In this document: one piece after another, positions 47,539 to 57,249 of the stretch
Numbering within the stretch: position 1 is the first letter of the stretch
Layout of the letters: each line of letters starts with the position of its first letter
Assembly: GCF_016648855.1 (NCBI RefSeq)
Contig: NZ_JACLQU010000008.1
Coordinates: 29,530-93,529 of the forward strand
Length of the DNA: 64,000 nucleotides
Origin: Streptococcus parasanguinis
GTDB lineage: Bacteria; Bacillota; Bacilli; Lactobacillales; Streptococcaceae
Direction of reading: 5' to 3'
Program-made: the position numbers and the translations under genes
The notes under the pieces: generated by a model
Told to the model about the DNA's origin: nothing
The model's input: only the letters and a program-made list of their open reading frames with translations
Databases searched by the model: none

Positions 47539-48039
47539 TTAAAAAATTGATTTGTAATCTAAGACATCCGCAAAACGTTCTGCCCAAATATTTTCATAAA
47601 ATTCATTAAGCGTTTCTGCCGGAATATCCTCTCCATCAAAGGTTGTGACAGCTCCTTCTGGAATAACCAACTTATAACCGTATTCAAACCCCACTTTGAC
47701 GGATGTATCGACACAATATTCTGTCTGCATACCACACAGGACCAGTTGTTCAATCCCTTGTTGATCCAAGTATTCTTTTAATCCTGTCTCTTTAAATATG
47801 CTATTGTATCGCTTCTGAAATACCTTCTCATCTGCCTGCCTCTTCAACAGGGGCGATAATTGCCAATCTTCCGAAGTTAAAGCCTCTGGCGTTTCAATAT
47901 GCTGTATATAGATGATTTCAATCTGCTCTTTTCTAGCCTGATCTTGCAAATAAGCGATCTTCTCTAAGAGCTTTCCTGTCTCAAAACCTGTTTCCACTAA
48001 GATATTTTGTACATCAATAATGATAAAAGCTGTCTTCAC
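47539..48039 (-). CDS. Cysteine hydrolase of the isochorismatase-like family
   Basis: The 166-residue protein has the family triad: Asp in FIIIDVQN near residue 9, a Lys in the middle region, and the nucleophile Cys in [19 protein letters not shown] near 110-125, plus a cis-peptide segment. Relatives hydrolyse amides such as nicotinamide or isochorismate; the substrate is unknown. Its stop is followed 14 nt later by rsfS and it starts immediately after yqeK, so it is in the same operon. Confidence 0.88.
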   Translation of the reverse strand: MKTAFIIIDVQNILVETGFETGKLLEKIAYLQDQARKEQIEIIYIQHIETPEALTSEDWQLSPLLKRQADEKVFQKRYNSIFKETGLKEYLDQQGIEQLVLCGMQTEYCVDTSVKVGFEYGYKLVIPEGAVTTFDGEDIPAETLNEFYENIWAERFADVLDYKSIF

Positions 48040-48636
48040 TCACTGCTCCTCTTTCAAATACTTCACAAAGGCGTTATAGGTTTCAAGGGTTTGGGGATAA
48101 ATGGGCAATCCTTGGTGGGCCAGGTGTTCGACTGTGCGAGCCGTCTCATAGGCCACGGCACGATCCAAGGAGACTTGGGCAATGTCGCGCGCCTGATCTA
48201 CCCCTGGAAAGGCCCGGTTGTGCTCAATGTAATCTGCCACATAGACAATCTTGTCTAAGGTCGACATCTGTCCACTCCCCACGGTGTGAATCTCAATACT
48301 GCGAAGAATGGCTGGATCTGTCAGTCCGAGGTCTTCTTGGATCTTGTAAATCCCGACCATCCCATGCCAGACATTGTTGCCCCAGTTTTTTAATGCTGGA
48401 TCCAGCTCATAGCGATCGATCAAGTCCAGAAATTTCTGATCTGATAATTTCTTGGCATAGTCATGTAAGAGACCTGCTAGGCCAGCCTGCTCTTCATCAG
48501 CCCCATAGCGTTTGGCCAAGTCACGCGCAGCCTTCTCAACCCCTAAACAGTGAGTAAGCCGCTTTTCTGGCAGGATTTGACGCATTTTTTCAAGCAAGAC
48601 CTCACGAGAAAAGCCGAGATAGTTTTCATAGGTCAT
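48040..48636 (-). CDS. yqeK: YqeK family HD-domain symmetrical Ap4A hydrolase
   Basis: The 198-residue HD-domain protein has [26 protein letters not shown] (HD pair near residue 60), WHGMVG and EIHTVGS, giving the metal-binding His/Asp set. Gram-positive YqeK proteins cleave diadenosine tetraphosphate to ADP. It overlaps nadD by 4 nt, as in most Firmicutes. Confidence 0.94.
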   Translation of the reverse strand: MTYENYLGFSREVLLEKMRQILPEKRLTHCLGVEKAARDLAKRYGADEEQAGLAGLLHDYAKKLSDQKFLDLIDRYELDPALKNWGNNVWHGMVGIYKIQEDLGLTDPAILRSIEIHTVGSGQMSTLDKIVYVADYIEHNRAFPGVDQARDIAQVSLDRAVAYETARTVEHLAHQGLPIYPQTLETYNAFVKYLKEEQ

Positions 48637-49265
48637 TGATACAAACCTTCTTTCTTGATGTAGTCCAAGACTGGTTTTGGCAACATAAAATTCGGCGTCC
48701 GACCCTTGGCTACAAAATCACGCACCATACTAGAGGAGATGTCCATTAGAGGAACGTCCACCCAGATCACCGGATAAGAAGTCCCTGCCTTATAGCGTGG
48801 TCGCTGGACCCCGACAAATTGCACAATCTCCACCAATTCATCGATGCGGTGCCATTTGGGTAAATAATCCACCATATCTGCACCAATAATGAAGTAATAA
48901 TCTGTGTCTGGATCCCGTTCATTGAGCAAGAGCATGGTGTCGTAGGTATAGGAAATCCCTTTCCGCTCGAGTTCAATCGTCTCGATCTCCAGACCTTCAA
49001 TGCCTTCAATGGCTAATTCCAGCATCTTAAGGCGATGGTGCTCTGCAATCGTCCCCTTGGCATCGACATGCGGCGGCTCATACTCAGGCATCAAGAGCAC
49101 CTTATCTAACCCTAATTGTTGGCGCACTTGATCCGCAACGACCAAATGGGCATTGTGGACCGGATTGAAATTTCCACCCAAAATACCAACTTGTTTGCGT
49201 TTCTTGTCTTTGATCTCTGGCTCTAACTCTACCTTGGTAAAGGGAGTCAATAGTTCAATTGCCAT
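48633..49265 (-). CDS. nadD: Nicotinate-nucleotide adenylyltransferase
   Basis: NadD makes deamido-NAD. The 210-residue nucleotidyltransferase has [19 protein letters not shown] (HxGH-like HNAH), [31 protein letters not shown] and the C-terminal [13 protein letters not shown]. About 25 extra N-terminal residues ([24 protein letters not shown]) precede the core, as in other streptococci. It follows yhbY by 21 nt. Confidence 0.96.
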   Translation of the reverse strand: MAIELLTPFTKVELEPEIKDKKRKQVGILGGNFNPVHNAHLVVADQVRQQLGLDKVLLMPEYEPPHVDAKGTIAEHHRLKMLELAIEGIEGLEIETIELERKGISYTYDTMLLLNERDPDTDYYFIIGADMVDYLPKWHRIDELVEIVQFVGVQRPRYKAGTSYPVIWVDVPLMDISSSMVRDFVAKGRTPNFMLPKPVLDYIKKEGLYQ

Positions 49266-49286
49266 AGGTTTGCTCTCCTCGATGTC

Positions 49287-49598
49287 TTAAATTTCTTTTA
49301 CCTTCGCTGAAATTTTACGATTTTCTTTTTTGCTCGATTGTTTAAACAAGATGAGAATCCGACCAATCTTTTGGACCGTTTCCACACCGATTTCTTCTTC
49401 CAAGATTTCTGCGACTTCATGGATATTCTCATCCGTATTTTGAAGAAGAGTCACCTTGATCAATTCGCGCGCATCAAGCGCTTGGCGCACACTGGTTTTA
49501 ATTTGGTCATTGAGCCCATTCTTCCCGATTTGGATAATGGGTTTGAGGCTGTGGGCTTGGCTATTGAGGAAAGCCCGTTGTTTAGATGTTAATGTCAT
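49287..49598 (-). CDS. yhbY: YhbY family ribosome-assembly RNA-binding protein
   Basis: The 103-residue CRM-domain protein starts MTLTSKQRAFLNSQAHSLKPIIQIGKNGLNDQIKTSV and has the GxxG-like IGKNGL loop and the IGRILILFKQS strand. YhbY associates with pre-50S particles. It is separated from yqeH by a 222-nt gap with several hairpins, unlike the tight spacing elsewhere in the operon. Confidence 0.93.
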   Translation of the reverse strand: MTLTSKQRAFLNSQAHSLKPIIQIGKNGLNDQIKTSVRQALDARELIKVTLLQNTDENIHEVAEILEEEIGVETVQKIGRILILFKQSSKKENRKISAKVKEI

Positions 49599-49653
49599 AT
49601 TTTTACTTCCTTTTTTGATTGTTATTTTAAGTGGTGGGGACGGCCGGAACTAA

Positions 49654-49747
49654 TTTTTCAAAGATCTCATCTTTGAAAAATGGATTTCCTCACCTCAAAA
49701 TGGAGCCTTGGTCTCCATTTTGCCCTTGCCAATCTCACGATTGGCAA
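49654..49747. repeat. Cluster of three tandem perfect hairpins
   Basis: In 94 bp there are a 12-bp stem with 3-nt loop (49654-49665/49669-49680), a 10-bp stem (49696-49705/49713-49722) and an 8-bp stem (49726-49733/49740-49747). The stems have unrelated sequences. They fill the yqeH-yhbY gap; a further T-rich stretch lies before the yqeH stop. Function unknown. Confidence 0.75.
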
Positions 49748-49820
49748 CTACACCACGGCAATAACGATCTCTTTATGAGCTCACTTTGTTCGCTCTTCAG
49801 ATATATTTTTTCCTGTTTTT

Positions 49821-50927
49821 TTAAATAATAGCTTTGCGGGTAACGACGGCAACGCCTTTTGGTGCCCAGACAGCTACTTTAGCTTCTCCATTGACGCGGA
49901 GCCAGCCGAGTCCTGAGATGACCAGGTCTGTCTTGTCCTTAATGGTAAACTCATGAGAAACCAAGGGTGGGAACTCTTCTTTTTCTTTGCTATTAGGTGG
50001 AGTTAGCAAGCCACCAACATGCTTGTCATAAAAGGCGGTCGCGCCCTCTAGCTTGGTTCTGTGAAGCTTGAGTTCGTTGTCAAAGAAGGCGGTGAAACCT
50101 TGTTTTTCCCCCTTAATAAAGTCAAAACGTCCCAAGCCACCCAAAAAGAGGGTTTGCTCTGGATTGAGCTGATAAGTCTTAGGCTTGATTTCCTTTTTAG
50201 GGCTGACATATTTGAGATTTTTTGCTGTCAAGTAATGAGCCATCTGGTGGCGATGGATAATCCCTGGTGTATCGTAGATGTAGGATCCATCGTCCAGTGG
50301 GATTTCAATCTTGTCCAGTGTCGTCCCTGGGAAGCGAGAAGTCGTAATGATATCCTTGTCTCCAGTGATTTCTTGGATGATTGCATTGATGAGGGTCGAT
50401 TTCCCAACGTTGGTCACACCCACCACATAGACATCACGTCCCTTGCGGTACTGTTCAATCTTTTCCATTAAGTCCTTGATCGCACTCTTGTTTTGAGCAG
50501 AGGTGAGGACCACATCGACAGGACGCATGCCTTCTTCGTGGGCCCGCTCCATCAACCAATGGGTCACCTTGCTATCCTTGACAGACTTGGGCAAGATGTC
50601 TTTTTTGTTTCCGACCAAGAGAACATCATTTCCTGCTACAAAGCGTGGTAAGCCTGGGATAACAGATCCATTAAAATCAAAAATATCCACTACATTGACC
50701 ACGAGAGCATCACTATCTCCTACCTCGTGAAGGAGTTTTAGGAAATCATCATCCGTCAGATGCACATCTGTGATTTCATTATAGTGACGCAGACGGAAAC
50801 AGCGTTGGCAATAAACTTCGCCTGTTTCCAAACCCTTTTCAAGAGCTGATTGGGGAGTATAGCCTAGCCCCTCTTTGTTTTCTGTCTGAATGGGGGCTCC
50901 ACAGCCAATACAGAATAATTCTTCCAT
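49821..50927 (-). CDS. yqeH: Ribosome biogenesis GTPase YqeH
   Basis: A circularly permuted GTPase of 368 residues required for 30S assembly. An N-terminal zinc finger (CIGCGAP near residue 6 and CQRCFRL near 39) is followed by G4 (NKKD), then G1 (GVTNVGKSTLI), G2 and G3 (DTPG), the permuted order of the family, and a C-terminal RNA-binding domain. It follows yqeG by 2 nt. Confidence 0.96.
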   Translation of the reverse strand: MEELFCIGCGAPIQTENKEGLGYTPQSALEKGLETGEVYCQRCFRLRHYNEITDVHLTDDDFLKLLHEVGDSDALVVNVVDIFDFNGSVIPGLPRFVAGNDVLLVGNKKDILPKSVKDSKVTHWLMERAHEEGMRPVDVVLTSAQNKSAIKDLMEKIEQYRKGRDVYVVGVTNVGKSTLINAIIQEITGDKDIITTSRFPGTTLDKIEIPLDDGSYIYDTPGIIHRHQMAHYLTAKNLKYVSPKKEIKPKTYQLNPEQTLFLGGLGRFDFIKGEKQGFTAFFDNELKLHRTKLEGATAFYDKHVGGLLTPPNSKEKEEFPPLVSHEFTIKDKTDLVISGLGWLRVNGEAKVAVWAPKGVAVVTRKAII

Positions 50928-50929
50928 TC

Positions 50930-51457
50930 TTAAATTCCTTTTTTATATACAATTGGACCATATTTTTCGGCCATTTGCTTCATGACACGGCGTTCACGCG
51001 CCCGGTTGATCTGCGTCTTGATGGAGTCATGCTCAACCAAAGGCTTGACCAAAATCGAACGAATGCCTGCACGATGGGCAGCCCGGATATCGGTCATCAG
51101 TTGATCTCCGACCATGACCACTTCATTTTTCTCATAGTGGAAACGTTTGAGGGCACGATCAATCCCAAAAGTAAAGGGCTTGAGCGACCAGGCTTCATAG
51201 TCAATATCAAATTTCTCAACAGCGCGCTTGACCCGTTTGGGGCTATTATTAGACACCACGATAACCCGAATCCCTCCATCACGAAGGTCATGCAACCACT
51301 GGCGCATTTCAGGAGTCCCATCCGGATTATTCCAAGCAATCAAGGTATTATCCAAATCCACAAGGACCGCCTTGATACCCTGTTTTTTCAAGTCTGCAAC
51401 GGTGAGATCATAGGCTGCTTCCACCGCAAAATCTGGTTTGTAATTTTCGATTGACAC
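50930..51457 (-). CDS. yqeG: YqeG family HAD-IIIA phosphatase
   Basis: The 175-residue protein has HAD motif I LVDLDNTLIAW (two Asp), motif II VVSNNSPKRV, a Lys in KPFTFGIDRAL and motif IV MVGDQLMTDIRAAHRAG. YqeG is a predicted phosphatase whose substrate is unknown. I choose the GTG at 51457, because GGAGA lies 6 nt before it and SIENYKPDFAVEAAYDL matches the family N-terminus. A TTG at 51469 would overlap that site. It is first in the yqeG-yqeH-yhbY-nadD-yqeK-hydrolase-rsfS operon. Confidence 0.92.
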   Translation of the reverse strand: MSIENYKPDFAVEAAYDLTVADLKKQGIKAVLVDLDNTLIAWNNPDGTPEMRQWLHDLRDGGIRVIVVSNNSPKRVKRAVEKFDIDYEAWSLKPFTFGIDRALKRFHYEKNEVVMVGDQLMTDIRAAHRAGIRSILVKPLVEHDSIKTQINRARERRVMKQMAEKYGPIVYKKGI

Positions 51458-51486
51458 GTTTTTCTCCAAACATTCGTATTCTCCCC

Positions 51487-51495
51487 ATTATAGCA
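51487..51495 (-). promoter_or_regulatory. Extended -10 promoter of the yqeG operon
   Basis: Minus strand TGCTATAAT (TATAAT 51492-51487), about 30 nt before the GTG. The -35 (GTGCTA) is weak. Confidence 0.65.
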
Positions 51496-51583
51496 TAAAA
51501 TAGGCTTTTTAGCACGGATGACTTGATCTCAGAGGAGAGATCTACTCATAAACAAATGGAGAAGGTCTTCCTTACTTTTTTAG

Positions 51584-51611
51584 ACAAAAAAACTTTCCAA
51601 AAAGGAAAGTT
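51584..51611 (-). terminator. Terminator of the orphan membrane-protein gene
   Basis: Perfect 8-bp arms AACTTTCC/GGAAAGTT around A5, followed on the minus strand by T7. Confidence 0.85.
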
Positions 51612-51639
51612 CTAATGTTAGAGTGGAGAGCCGTTTTAT

Positions 51640-52329
51640 TCACAATTTGGACTTTTTTCCATTCTTTTCTTCCTGCGAATTCTTATAATATATGAATTGA
51701 AGGTCGCTAACAATACTAGTAGCACCTACTTTTTCTTCTCTTTCGATATGAAGCACTTTAGAAAATTTCTGAAAATCACTTTCTTCAACACTTGGTGCAA
51801 TACGAATATCTACAGATTGCCAACTATCATCTTTCACTTCATATCCAACCAAAACAATCACAAAGTCATTTCCAACCTGCTGTCGACCTGATAGCAACAT
51901 GGATGCTTTTCCAAACAACGCATCATAATATGTTGGATTAGATACCGCAAATAGGATAATATCTTGTCTTTTTAATTTTCCATCAACACTGGCTATGGGA
52001 ATTTTATCAATATTCTCAATCATAGGTAAAACGGTGTCACGTTTTAACCCTTCAAAACTCCATTCATTGTTATAATCTGATTTGGGATTCATGATTTTAT
52101 CATAACTGTATAGATACTCCGCACCCATACTAAGAAAGAATAAGACAAAAGGAATACAAGTAACAATCAGGACACGTTTTTTATTCCCAGCTAATAGATC
52201 AAACATGACATAACTGAAATAAATTAATAACCCCCAGGAAAGTGTATTTTGATTGACGAAAGTATCTCGTACATTCGTAAAAGCTATTTCCCATAATTTC
52301 TGATGGTATAAATTTATATATTCTTCCAC
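51640..52329 (-). CDS. Uncharacterised membrane protein
   Basis: I do not recognise this 229-residue protein. It has two hydrophobic helices (about 31-48 and 53-70), then an extracellular or cytoplasmic domain of about 160 residues of mixed alpha/beta composition (RQDIILFAVSNPTYYDALFGKASMLL..., DFVIVLVGYEVKDD) and a Lys-rich tail. It starts with GTG after AGAGGAGGATGTA, a very good ribosome-binding site. Its A/T-rich codon use differs from its neighbours. It has its own promoter and terminator, so it is a stand-alone accessory gene inserted between yqeG and the TVP38 gene. Confidence 0.75.
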   Translation of the reverse strand: MEEYINLYHQKLWEIAFTNVRDTFVNQNTLSWGLLIYFSYVMFDLLAGNKKRVLIVTCIPFVLFFLSMGAEYLYSYDKIMNPKSDYNNEWSFEGLKRDTVLPMIENIDKIPIASVDGKLKRQDIILFAVSNPTYYDALFGKASMLLSGRQQVGNDFVIVLVGYEVKDDSWQSVDIRIAPSVEESDFQKFSKVLHIEREEKVGATSIVSDLQFIYYKNSQEEKNGKKSKL

Positions 52330-52378
52330 TACATCCTCCTCTAATATCTATGATGCTAATTCGAGCCTCAATTACATC

Positions 52379-52387
52379 ATTATACCA
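52379..52387 (-). promoter_or_regulatory. Extended -10 promoter of the orphan membrane-protein gene
   Basis: Minus strand TGGTATAAT (TATAAT 52384-52379), about 50 nt before the GTG. Confidence 0.65.
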
Positions 52388-52422
52388 TCTTTTAAGGCTT
52401 TCATCACCTCCATCACCAGAGC

Positions 52423-52450
52423 TTACAAATAGACAAAAAAATGGTATAGT
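52423..52450 (+). promoter_or_regulatory. Promoter of the TVP38 gene
   Basis: TTACAA (52423-52428), 16-nt spacer, extended -10 TGGTATAGT (TATAGT 52445-52450). Confidence 0.65.
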
Positions 52451-52476
52451 AGAAGAAAAAACTACGCGGAAGAGTT

Positions 52477-53097
52477 ATGATAACAAAAGAAAAAAAATTG
52501 AGGGAGGTATCCCCTCTTCTCCAGCACATCATTAATTGGTCGTCCATCATTGGGGCTCTTGGGACCTTGGCCTTTTGTATCTGGGCCTACTTTTCTGGCA
52601 TCCTTCAATCCAAAGAAACCTTGTCAGCTTTTATTTTGCAAGCCGGAATCTTCGGGCCACCGCTCTTTATCTTTCTTCAGATCCTTCAAACAGTGGTCCC
52701 TATTATTCCTGGCGCCCTGACATCTGTAGCAGGTGTCTTCATCTACGGCCATATTATCGGGACCATCTACAATTACATCGGGATCGTGATTGGCTGTGCC
52801 ATTATCTTCCACCTAGCCAGAATGTATGGACCTAAGTTCGTCCAATCCATGGTTAGTCAGAAAACCTACGACAAGTACATTGGCTGGCTCAATGAAGGCA
52901 AGCGGTTCGATCGCTTCTTTATCTTCATGATGATCTGGCCGGTTAGTCCCGCCGACTTCATCTGTATGCTGGCAGGTCTGACCAATATGACCTTCAAACG
53001 CTACATGACCATCATCATCCTCTGTAAACCCATCACCCTCGTCATCTACACCTACGGCCTGACCTATATCATCGATTATTTCTGGAAAATGGTCTAA
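52477..53097 (+). CDS. TVP38/TMEM64 (VTT domain) family membrane protein
   Basis: The 206-residue protein has about five to six hydrophobic helices and the family's central motif GPPLFIFLQILQTVVPIIPGALTSVAGVFIYG, with FMMIWPVSPADFICMLAGLTNM later. VTT/DedA-type proteins act as lipid scramblases or transporters in the membrane. The specific substrate is unknown. Single-gene unit, convergent with valS across a bidirectional terminator. Confidence 0.9.
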   Translation: MITKEKKLREVSPLLQHIINWSSIIGALGTLAFCIWAYFSGILQSKETLSAFILQAGIFGPPLFIFLQILQTVVPIIPGALTSVAGVFIYGHIIGTIYNYIGIVIGCAIIFHLARMYGPKFVQSMVSQKTYDKYIGWLNEGKRFDRFFIFMMIWPVSPADFICMLAGLTNMTFKRYMTIIILCKPITLVIYTYGLTYIIDYFWKMV

Positions 53098-53135
53098 AAA
53101 TAGGTTACTTAAACTTTTTCTCTTACAGAATCATA

Positions 53136-53161
53136 CAAAAAACACGGCATCCCGCCGTGTT
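53136..53161. terminator. Terminator between the TVP38 gene and valS
   Basis: 8-bp GC-rich arms AACACGGC/GCCGTGTT with 5-nt loop, preceded by an A tract (T tract for valS on the minus strand). Confidence 0.85.
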
Positions 53162-53168
53162 TCTGTGT

Positions 53169-55820
53169 TTATTTAACCAACTTCTTCATCTCATCAATAC
53201 GTGCAACGGTCGCATCATATTTAGCTTGGTAGTCGGCTTGTTTGTCGCGTTCTTTTTGGACGACTTCTGGTTTGGCATTGGCTACGAAGCGTTCGTTAGA
53301 GAGCTTCTTACCGACCATATCCAGTTCTTTTTGCCATTTGGCTAATTCTTTTTCAAGACGAGCCAATTCTTCTTCGACATTGAGAAGGTCAGCAAGTGGC
53401 AAGTAGATTTCTGCCCCTGTGATGATGCTTGACATAACCAAATCAGGTACCTCTACATCTGCTGCAATTTCCAAGTGTTCTGGGTTTGTGAAGCGTTTGA
53501 TGTAGTTGACATTATCATTGAAGAAGGCATCGAGCTTAATGTCGCTTGTCTTGATCAAGATAGTGATTGGCTTACTTGGCGCTACGTTCACTTCTGCACG
53601 TGAGTTACGTACTGAACGAATCACATCTTTAAGAGCTTCTACACCAGCTGCTGCTTCTTCATTTTCAAATTCTGGACGAACCACTGGGTATTCCGCAGTC
53701 ACGATCGTTCCTTCAGAGATTTGGCCGTAAATTTCTTCAGTCACGAATGGCATGATTGGATGAAGGAGACGCAAGATTTGGTCCAACGTATAAAGAAGAA
53801 CTGAACGAGTGATGACTTTTTCGTCCTCATTGTCGCTGTAAAGCACTTCCTTAGTCAACTCAACATACCAGTCCGCAAACTCATCCCAGATGAAGTTGTA
53901 GAGGATGTGACCAGCCACACCAAATTCAAACTTATCAAAGTTTTCAGTGACTTTTCCAATCGTTTCGTTAAGGTTATGGAGAATCCAGCGGTCTGTCACG
54001 TTACCTGCTTGACCAGCAGCCACTTTAGCCACATTTTCACGCGCCACATCCAGGGTCAAACCTTCATTGTTCATGAGGATGTAACGAGAGATGTTCCAAA
54101 TCTTGTTAATGAAGTTCCATGATGCATCCATTTTCTCATAAGAGAAGCGCACGTCTTGCCCTGGTGCAGAACCGTTTGAAAGGAACCAACGAAGGGCATC
54201 CGCACCATATTTCTCGATAACATCCATTGGGTCAATCCCGTTACCGAGAGATTTAGACATCTTGCGTCCTTGCTCGTCACGGATCAAACCGTGGATAAGA
54301 ACATTCTTAAATGGTTGGCGTCCTGTGAATTCCAATGATTGGAAGATCATACGAGACACCCAGAAGAAGATGATATCGTAACCTGTTACCAAGGTTGAAG
54401 TTGGGAAGTAACGTTTGAAATCTTCTGAGTCGATATCCGGCCAACCCATAGTTGAGAATGGCCAAAGGGCTGAACTAAACCAAGTATCCAAGACATCTTC
54501 GTCTTGTTTCCATCCGTCACCTTCTGGCGCTTCTTCGCCAACGTACATTTCACCTTCAGCATTGTACCAAGCTGGGATTTGGTGACCCCACCAGAGCTGA
54601 CGAGAGATCACCCAGTCGTGGACATTTTCCATCCATTGAAGGAAGGTATCGTTGAAACGAGGTGGGTAAAATTCAACCTTATCATCTGTGTCTTGGTTGG
54701 CAATGGCATTTTTCGCCAATTGATCCATCTTCACAAACCATTGTGTAGACAAACGTGGCTCAACCATAACCCCTGTACGCTCTGAGTGACCAACTGAGTG
54801 GGTCATCTTCTCAATCTTAACAAGGGCACCAATTTCTTCTAACTTCTTGATAACAGCCTTACGAGCTTCAAAGCGGTCCATGCCATTGAATTCACCAGCC
54901 AATTCATTCATGGTACCATCATCGTTCATAACGTTCACTTGCGGAAGATTATGACGTTGACCAACCAAGAAGTCATTAGGGTCGTGGGCAGGAGTGATCT
55001 TCACCACACCAGTACCAAACTCAGGGTCTGCGTGTTCGTCCCCTACGATTGGGATTGGCTTGTTCAAGATTGGCAAGATAACATTTTGACCAATCAAGTC
55101 TTTATAACGGTCATCATTTGGGTTAACCGCTACAGCAGTATCCCCAAACATCGTTTCAGGACGAGTTGTTGCTACTTCAAGGGCACGTGAACCGTCTTCC
55201 AACATGTAGTTCATGTGGTAGAAGGCACCTTCGACATCCTTGTGAATAACCTCGATATCAGAAAGGGCTGTACGGGCTTTTGGATCCCAGTTGATGATAA
55301 ATTCACCGCGGTAGATCCAGCCCTTCTTGTAAAGGTCCACAAAGACCTTGCGCACGGCTTTTGACAAACCTTCGTCAAGAGTGAATCGTTCGCGAGAGTA
55401 GTCTACAGAGAGCCCCATCTTGCCCCATTGTTCCTTGATAGTAGTGGCATATTCGTCTTTCCATTCCCAGACTTTATCAAGGAATTTTTCACGACCGAGG
55501 TCATAACGGCTGATGCCTTCGCCACGCAAGCGCTCCTCAACCTTAGCTTGAGTAGCAATACCTGCGTGGTCCATACCTGGAAGCCAAAGCGTATCGAAAC
55601 CTTGCATGCGTTTTTGACGGATGATGATATCCTGTAAAGTTGTATCCCAAGCGTGACCAAGGTGGAGTTTACCAGTCACGTTTGGTGGTGGAATAACGAT
55701 AGAGTATGGTTTAGCCTTTTTATCGCCTGAAGGCTTGAAAACATCTTCGTCAAGCCATTTTTGGTAACGACCAGCCTCAACCTCGGCTGGATTGTATTTA
55801 GGTGAAAGTTCTTTAGACAT
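53169..55820 (-). CDS. valS: Valyl-tRNA synthetase
   Basis: The 883-residue class I synthetase has HIGH as [10 protein letters not shown] (near residue 47), the editing domain, the [11 protein letters not shown] motif (near 520), an anticodon-binding domain and a C-terminal coiled-coil arm (about 815-880). A start 18 codons upstream is open, but AAAGGACACAC before 55820 and the family length favour this ATG. It is third in an operon with a flavin reductase and an acetyltransferase behind a valine-type T-box. Confidence 0.97.
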   Translation of the reverse strand: MSKELSPKYNPAEVEAGRYQKWLDEDVFKPSGDKKAKPYSIVIPPPNVTGKLHLGHAWDTTLQDIIIRQKRMQGFDTLWLPGMDHAGIATQAKVEERLRGEGISRYDLGREKFLDKVWEWKDEYATTIKEQWGKMGLSVDYSRERFTLDEGLSKAVRKVFVDLYKKGWIYRGEFIINWDPKARTALSDIEVIHKDVEGAFYHMNYMLEDGSRALEVATTRPETMFGDTAVAVNPNDDRYKDLIGQNVILPILNKPIPIVGDEHADPEFGTGVVKITPAHDPNDFLVGQRHNLPQVNVMNDDGTMNELAGEFNGMDRFEARKAVIKKLEEIGALVKIEKMTHSVGHSERTGVMVEPRLSTQWFVKMDQLAKNAIANQDTDDKVEFYPPRFNDTFLQWMENVHDWVISRQLWWGHQIPAWYNAEGEMYVGEEAPEGDGWKQDEDVLDTWFSSALWPFSTMGWPDIDSEDFKRYFPTSTLVTGYDIIFFWVSRMIFQSLEFTGRQPFKNVLIHGLIRDEQGRKMSKSLGNGIDPMDVIEKYGADALRWFLSNGSAPGQDVRFSYEKMDASWNFINKIWNISRYILMNNEGLTLDVARENVAKVAAGQAGNVTDRWILHNLNETIGKVTENFDKFEFGVAGHILYNFIWDEFADWYVELTKEVLYSDNEDEKVITRSVLLYTLDQILRLLHPIMPFVTEEIYGQISEGTIVTAEYPVVRPEFENEEAAAGVEALKDVIRSVRNSRAEVNVAPSKPITILIKTSDIKLDAFFNDNVNYIKRFTNPEHLEIAADVEVPDLVMSSIITGAEIYLPLADLLNVEEELARLEKELAKWQKELDMVGKKLSNERFVANAKPEVVQKERDKQADYQAKYDATVARIDEMKKLVK

Positions 55821-55849
55821 GTGTGTGTCCTTTCTAGTTATTTCTATTT

Positions 55850-56419
55850 TTAATGTTGATCTTGAGTTTCCCACTCACTCTTCAGCAAGCCATATCTCAA
55901 ATCATCACAGCGGTTGCCTTGAGCATCTTTGCGGTCTCTTATGCGAGCTTCAAGGATGAAGCCAAGTTTCTCAGCGACTCGTTGACTTTGAAGGTTGTAA
56001 CCAAAGCAAGACAGCTCAATCTTATGAAGCCCCAGTTCTTTAAAAGCCAGGTTAATCAAGGCACACGCTGCTTCGGGTACATAGCTTCGCCCCCAATAGT
56101 CTGGATGCAAGGTATAGCCAATTTCCAGCACATCATCTTCGTAGCGATGGTTGAAGTCAACAGAGCCAATGATTTTATCGGTTCCTTTGACCACAATGCC
56201 GTAACCAGCTGGAAGATTTTCTTTTTGATTGCGATCGGGAAGGATATGCTCTAGATAATAGATCTCGTCTTCCAAGGTCTTGACGGGTGGAAAACCTGCT
56301 GGGTAAGAGACTTCTGGAAGACTAGCGTAAGCATGGATGTCCTCTGCATCAGCCACTGTTCGGACTCGTAAGACCAGACGATCCGTTTCGATTCGTTCTG
56401 GCAGTTCAGCTCTTGTCAT
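55850..56419 (-). CDS. GNAT acetyltransferase, RimJ/RimL-like
   Basis: The 189-residue protein begins [32 protein letters not shown], the usual RimJ/L start. It has [40 protein letters not shown] (acetyl-CoA site near 85-125) and [14 protein letters not shown]. The acceptor is unknown. GAGGAAGA precedes 56419, which excludes the longer frame. It overlaps the flavin reductase gene by 14 nt and sits 29 nt before valS. Confidence 0.88.
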   Translation of the reverse strand: MTRAELPERIETDRLVLRVRTVADAEDIHAYASLPEVSYPAGFPPVKTLEDEIYYLEHILPDRNQKENLPAGYGIVVKGTDKIIGSVDFNHRYEDDVLEIGYTLHPDYWGRSYVPEAACALINLAFKELGLHKIELSCFGYNLQSQRVAEKLGFILEARIRDRKDAQGNRCDDLRYGLLKSEWETQDQH

Positions 56420-56984
56420 TCTTCTTCCTCGCTTTCTTGATAAAGCACCCCATGGGATCGACTCGGTCATCTAGATAACGGTAAACACGCTGATGGCCGT
56501 CCCCCATAAAGTAAGTCGGCGCAAAACGGTCATTTTTAAAATGCCCCTTGTCATCTAAGAGCTCTGGATCAGCCAGTCGCTCAAGAATCTTAGCAAAGAT
56601 ATGGCAGATGCCATCTTCCTCGACAATCCGATCTACCTGGCAATCCAAAACGACTGGACAAGCCTCCAAAATCGGAGCCTGAGTCCGTTCAGAAATCTCG
56701 TAGTCTAGCCCTAGGTGTTCCAACTTCTCCCGATGGCTGATAAACCCAGCCTGCTCCATCTCAAGCATAAAGTTTTCATCAGGGATGTTCACAGTGAACT
56801 GTTGATAATGCTTAATCTGGTTAGCCGCATTTTCCTCACTACCAACCCCGATGACCAGCCAATCTCCCAGGCTATAAGAGGAACTGCAGGTCGTGATATT
56901 GTGCCCAAAGTTCTGGTCCTGATACCCCAAGATGAAGATCGGAAAACCATAGTAGAGTTTACTGGTGTTAAAAGATTGTTTCAT
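56406..56984 (-). CDS. Flavin reductase-like FMN-binding protein
   Basis: The 192-residue protein starts MKQSFNTSKLYYGFPIFILGYQDQNFGHNITTCSSSYSLGDWLVIGVG, the FMN-binding split-barrel of the flavin-reductase family. Later segments are FTVNIPDENFMLEMEQAGF and APTYFMGDGHQRVYRYLD. It probably binds FMN and may reduce flavins or act as an oxidoreductase; substrate unknown. It is the first gene after the valine-type T-box, giving it amino-acid-dependent expression together with valS. Confidence 0.85.
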   Translation of the reverse strand: MKQSFNTSKLYYGFPIFILGYQDQNFGHNITTCSSSYSLGDWLVIGVGSEENAANQIKHYQQFTVNIPDENFMLEMEQAGFISHREKLEHLGLDYEISERTQAPILEACPVVLDCQVDRIVEEDGICHIFAKILERLADPELLDDKGHFKNDRFAPTYFMGDGHQRVYRYLDDRVDPMGCFIKKARKKNDKS

Positions 56985-57011
56985 GACAAGCTCCTTTGGC
57001 TAGGCTGCAAC

Positions 57012-57198
57012 AAAAAAATCGCCCCTGTCATCAATCTGACAGGGACGAATGTTTTGATCCGCGGTACCACCCAATTTCGGGCAATGCCCGCAACTTTGTT
57101 TATTTCATTTTCATCCATTAGCAACCAGTTTTGACACATTTGTGGACTTCTCAGCACCGCCACTTTCTGTAAAATGTGGGACTCAAAACACCTCTAAC
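57012..57198 (-). promoter_or_regulatory. T-box leader (valine) of the flavin reductase-GNAT-valS operon
   Basis: Minus strand: stem I, the T-box core GGTGGTACC (57071-57063) with GCGG after it, and a 12-bp terminator stem TCGTCCCTGTCA/TGACAGGGGCGA (one G-U pair) followed by T7. A GTC codon (57147-57145) follows CTGAGAA, where the specifier is expected. This agrees with valS being in the operon, although valS is two genes downstream. Confidence 0.9.
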
Positions 57199-57204
57199 AG
57201 GTTC

Positions 57205-57233
57205 ATTTTAGCAAGTTTTCCTGGAAATAGCAA
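57205..57233 (-). promoter_or_regulatory. Promoter of the valS T-box operon
   Basis: Minus strand TTGCTA (57233-57228), 17-nt spacer, extended -10 TGCTAAAAT (TAAAAT 57210-57205). It abuts the 3' end of the HhH gene. Confidence 0.75.
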
Positions 57234-57249
57234 GAAATCATAAAAGCGA

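Noticed and set aside
51471..51479. Cin-box-like TACGAATG on the minus strand before yqeG
   Set aside because: The last base differs from the TACGAATA consensus and it lies downstream of a good extended -10 SigA promoter, so the match is probably chance.
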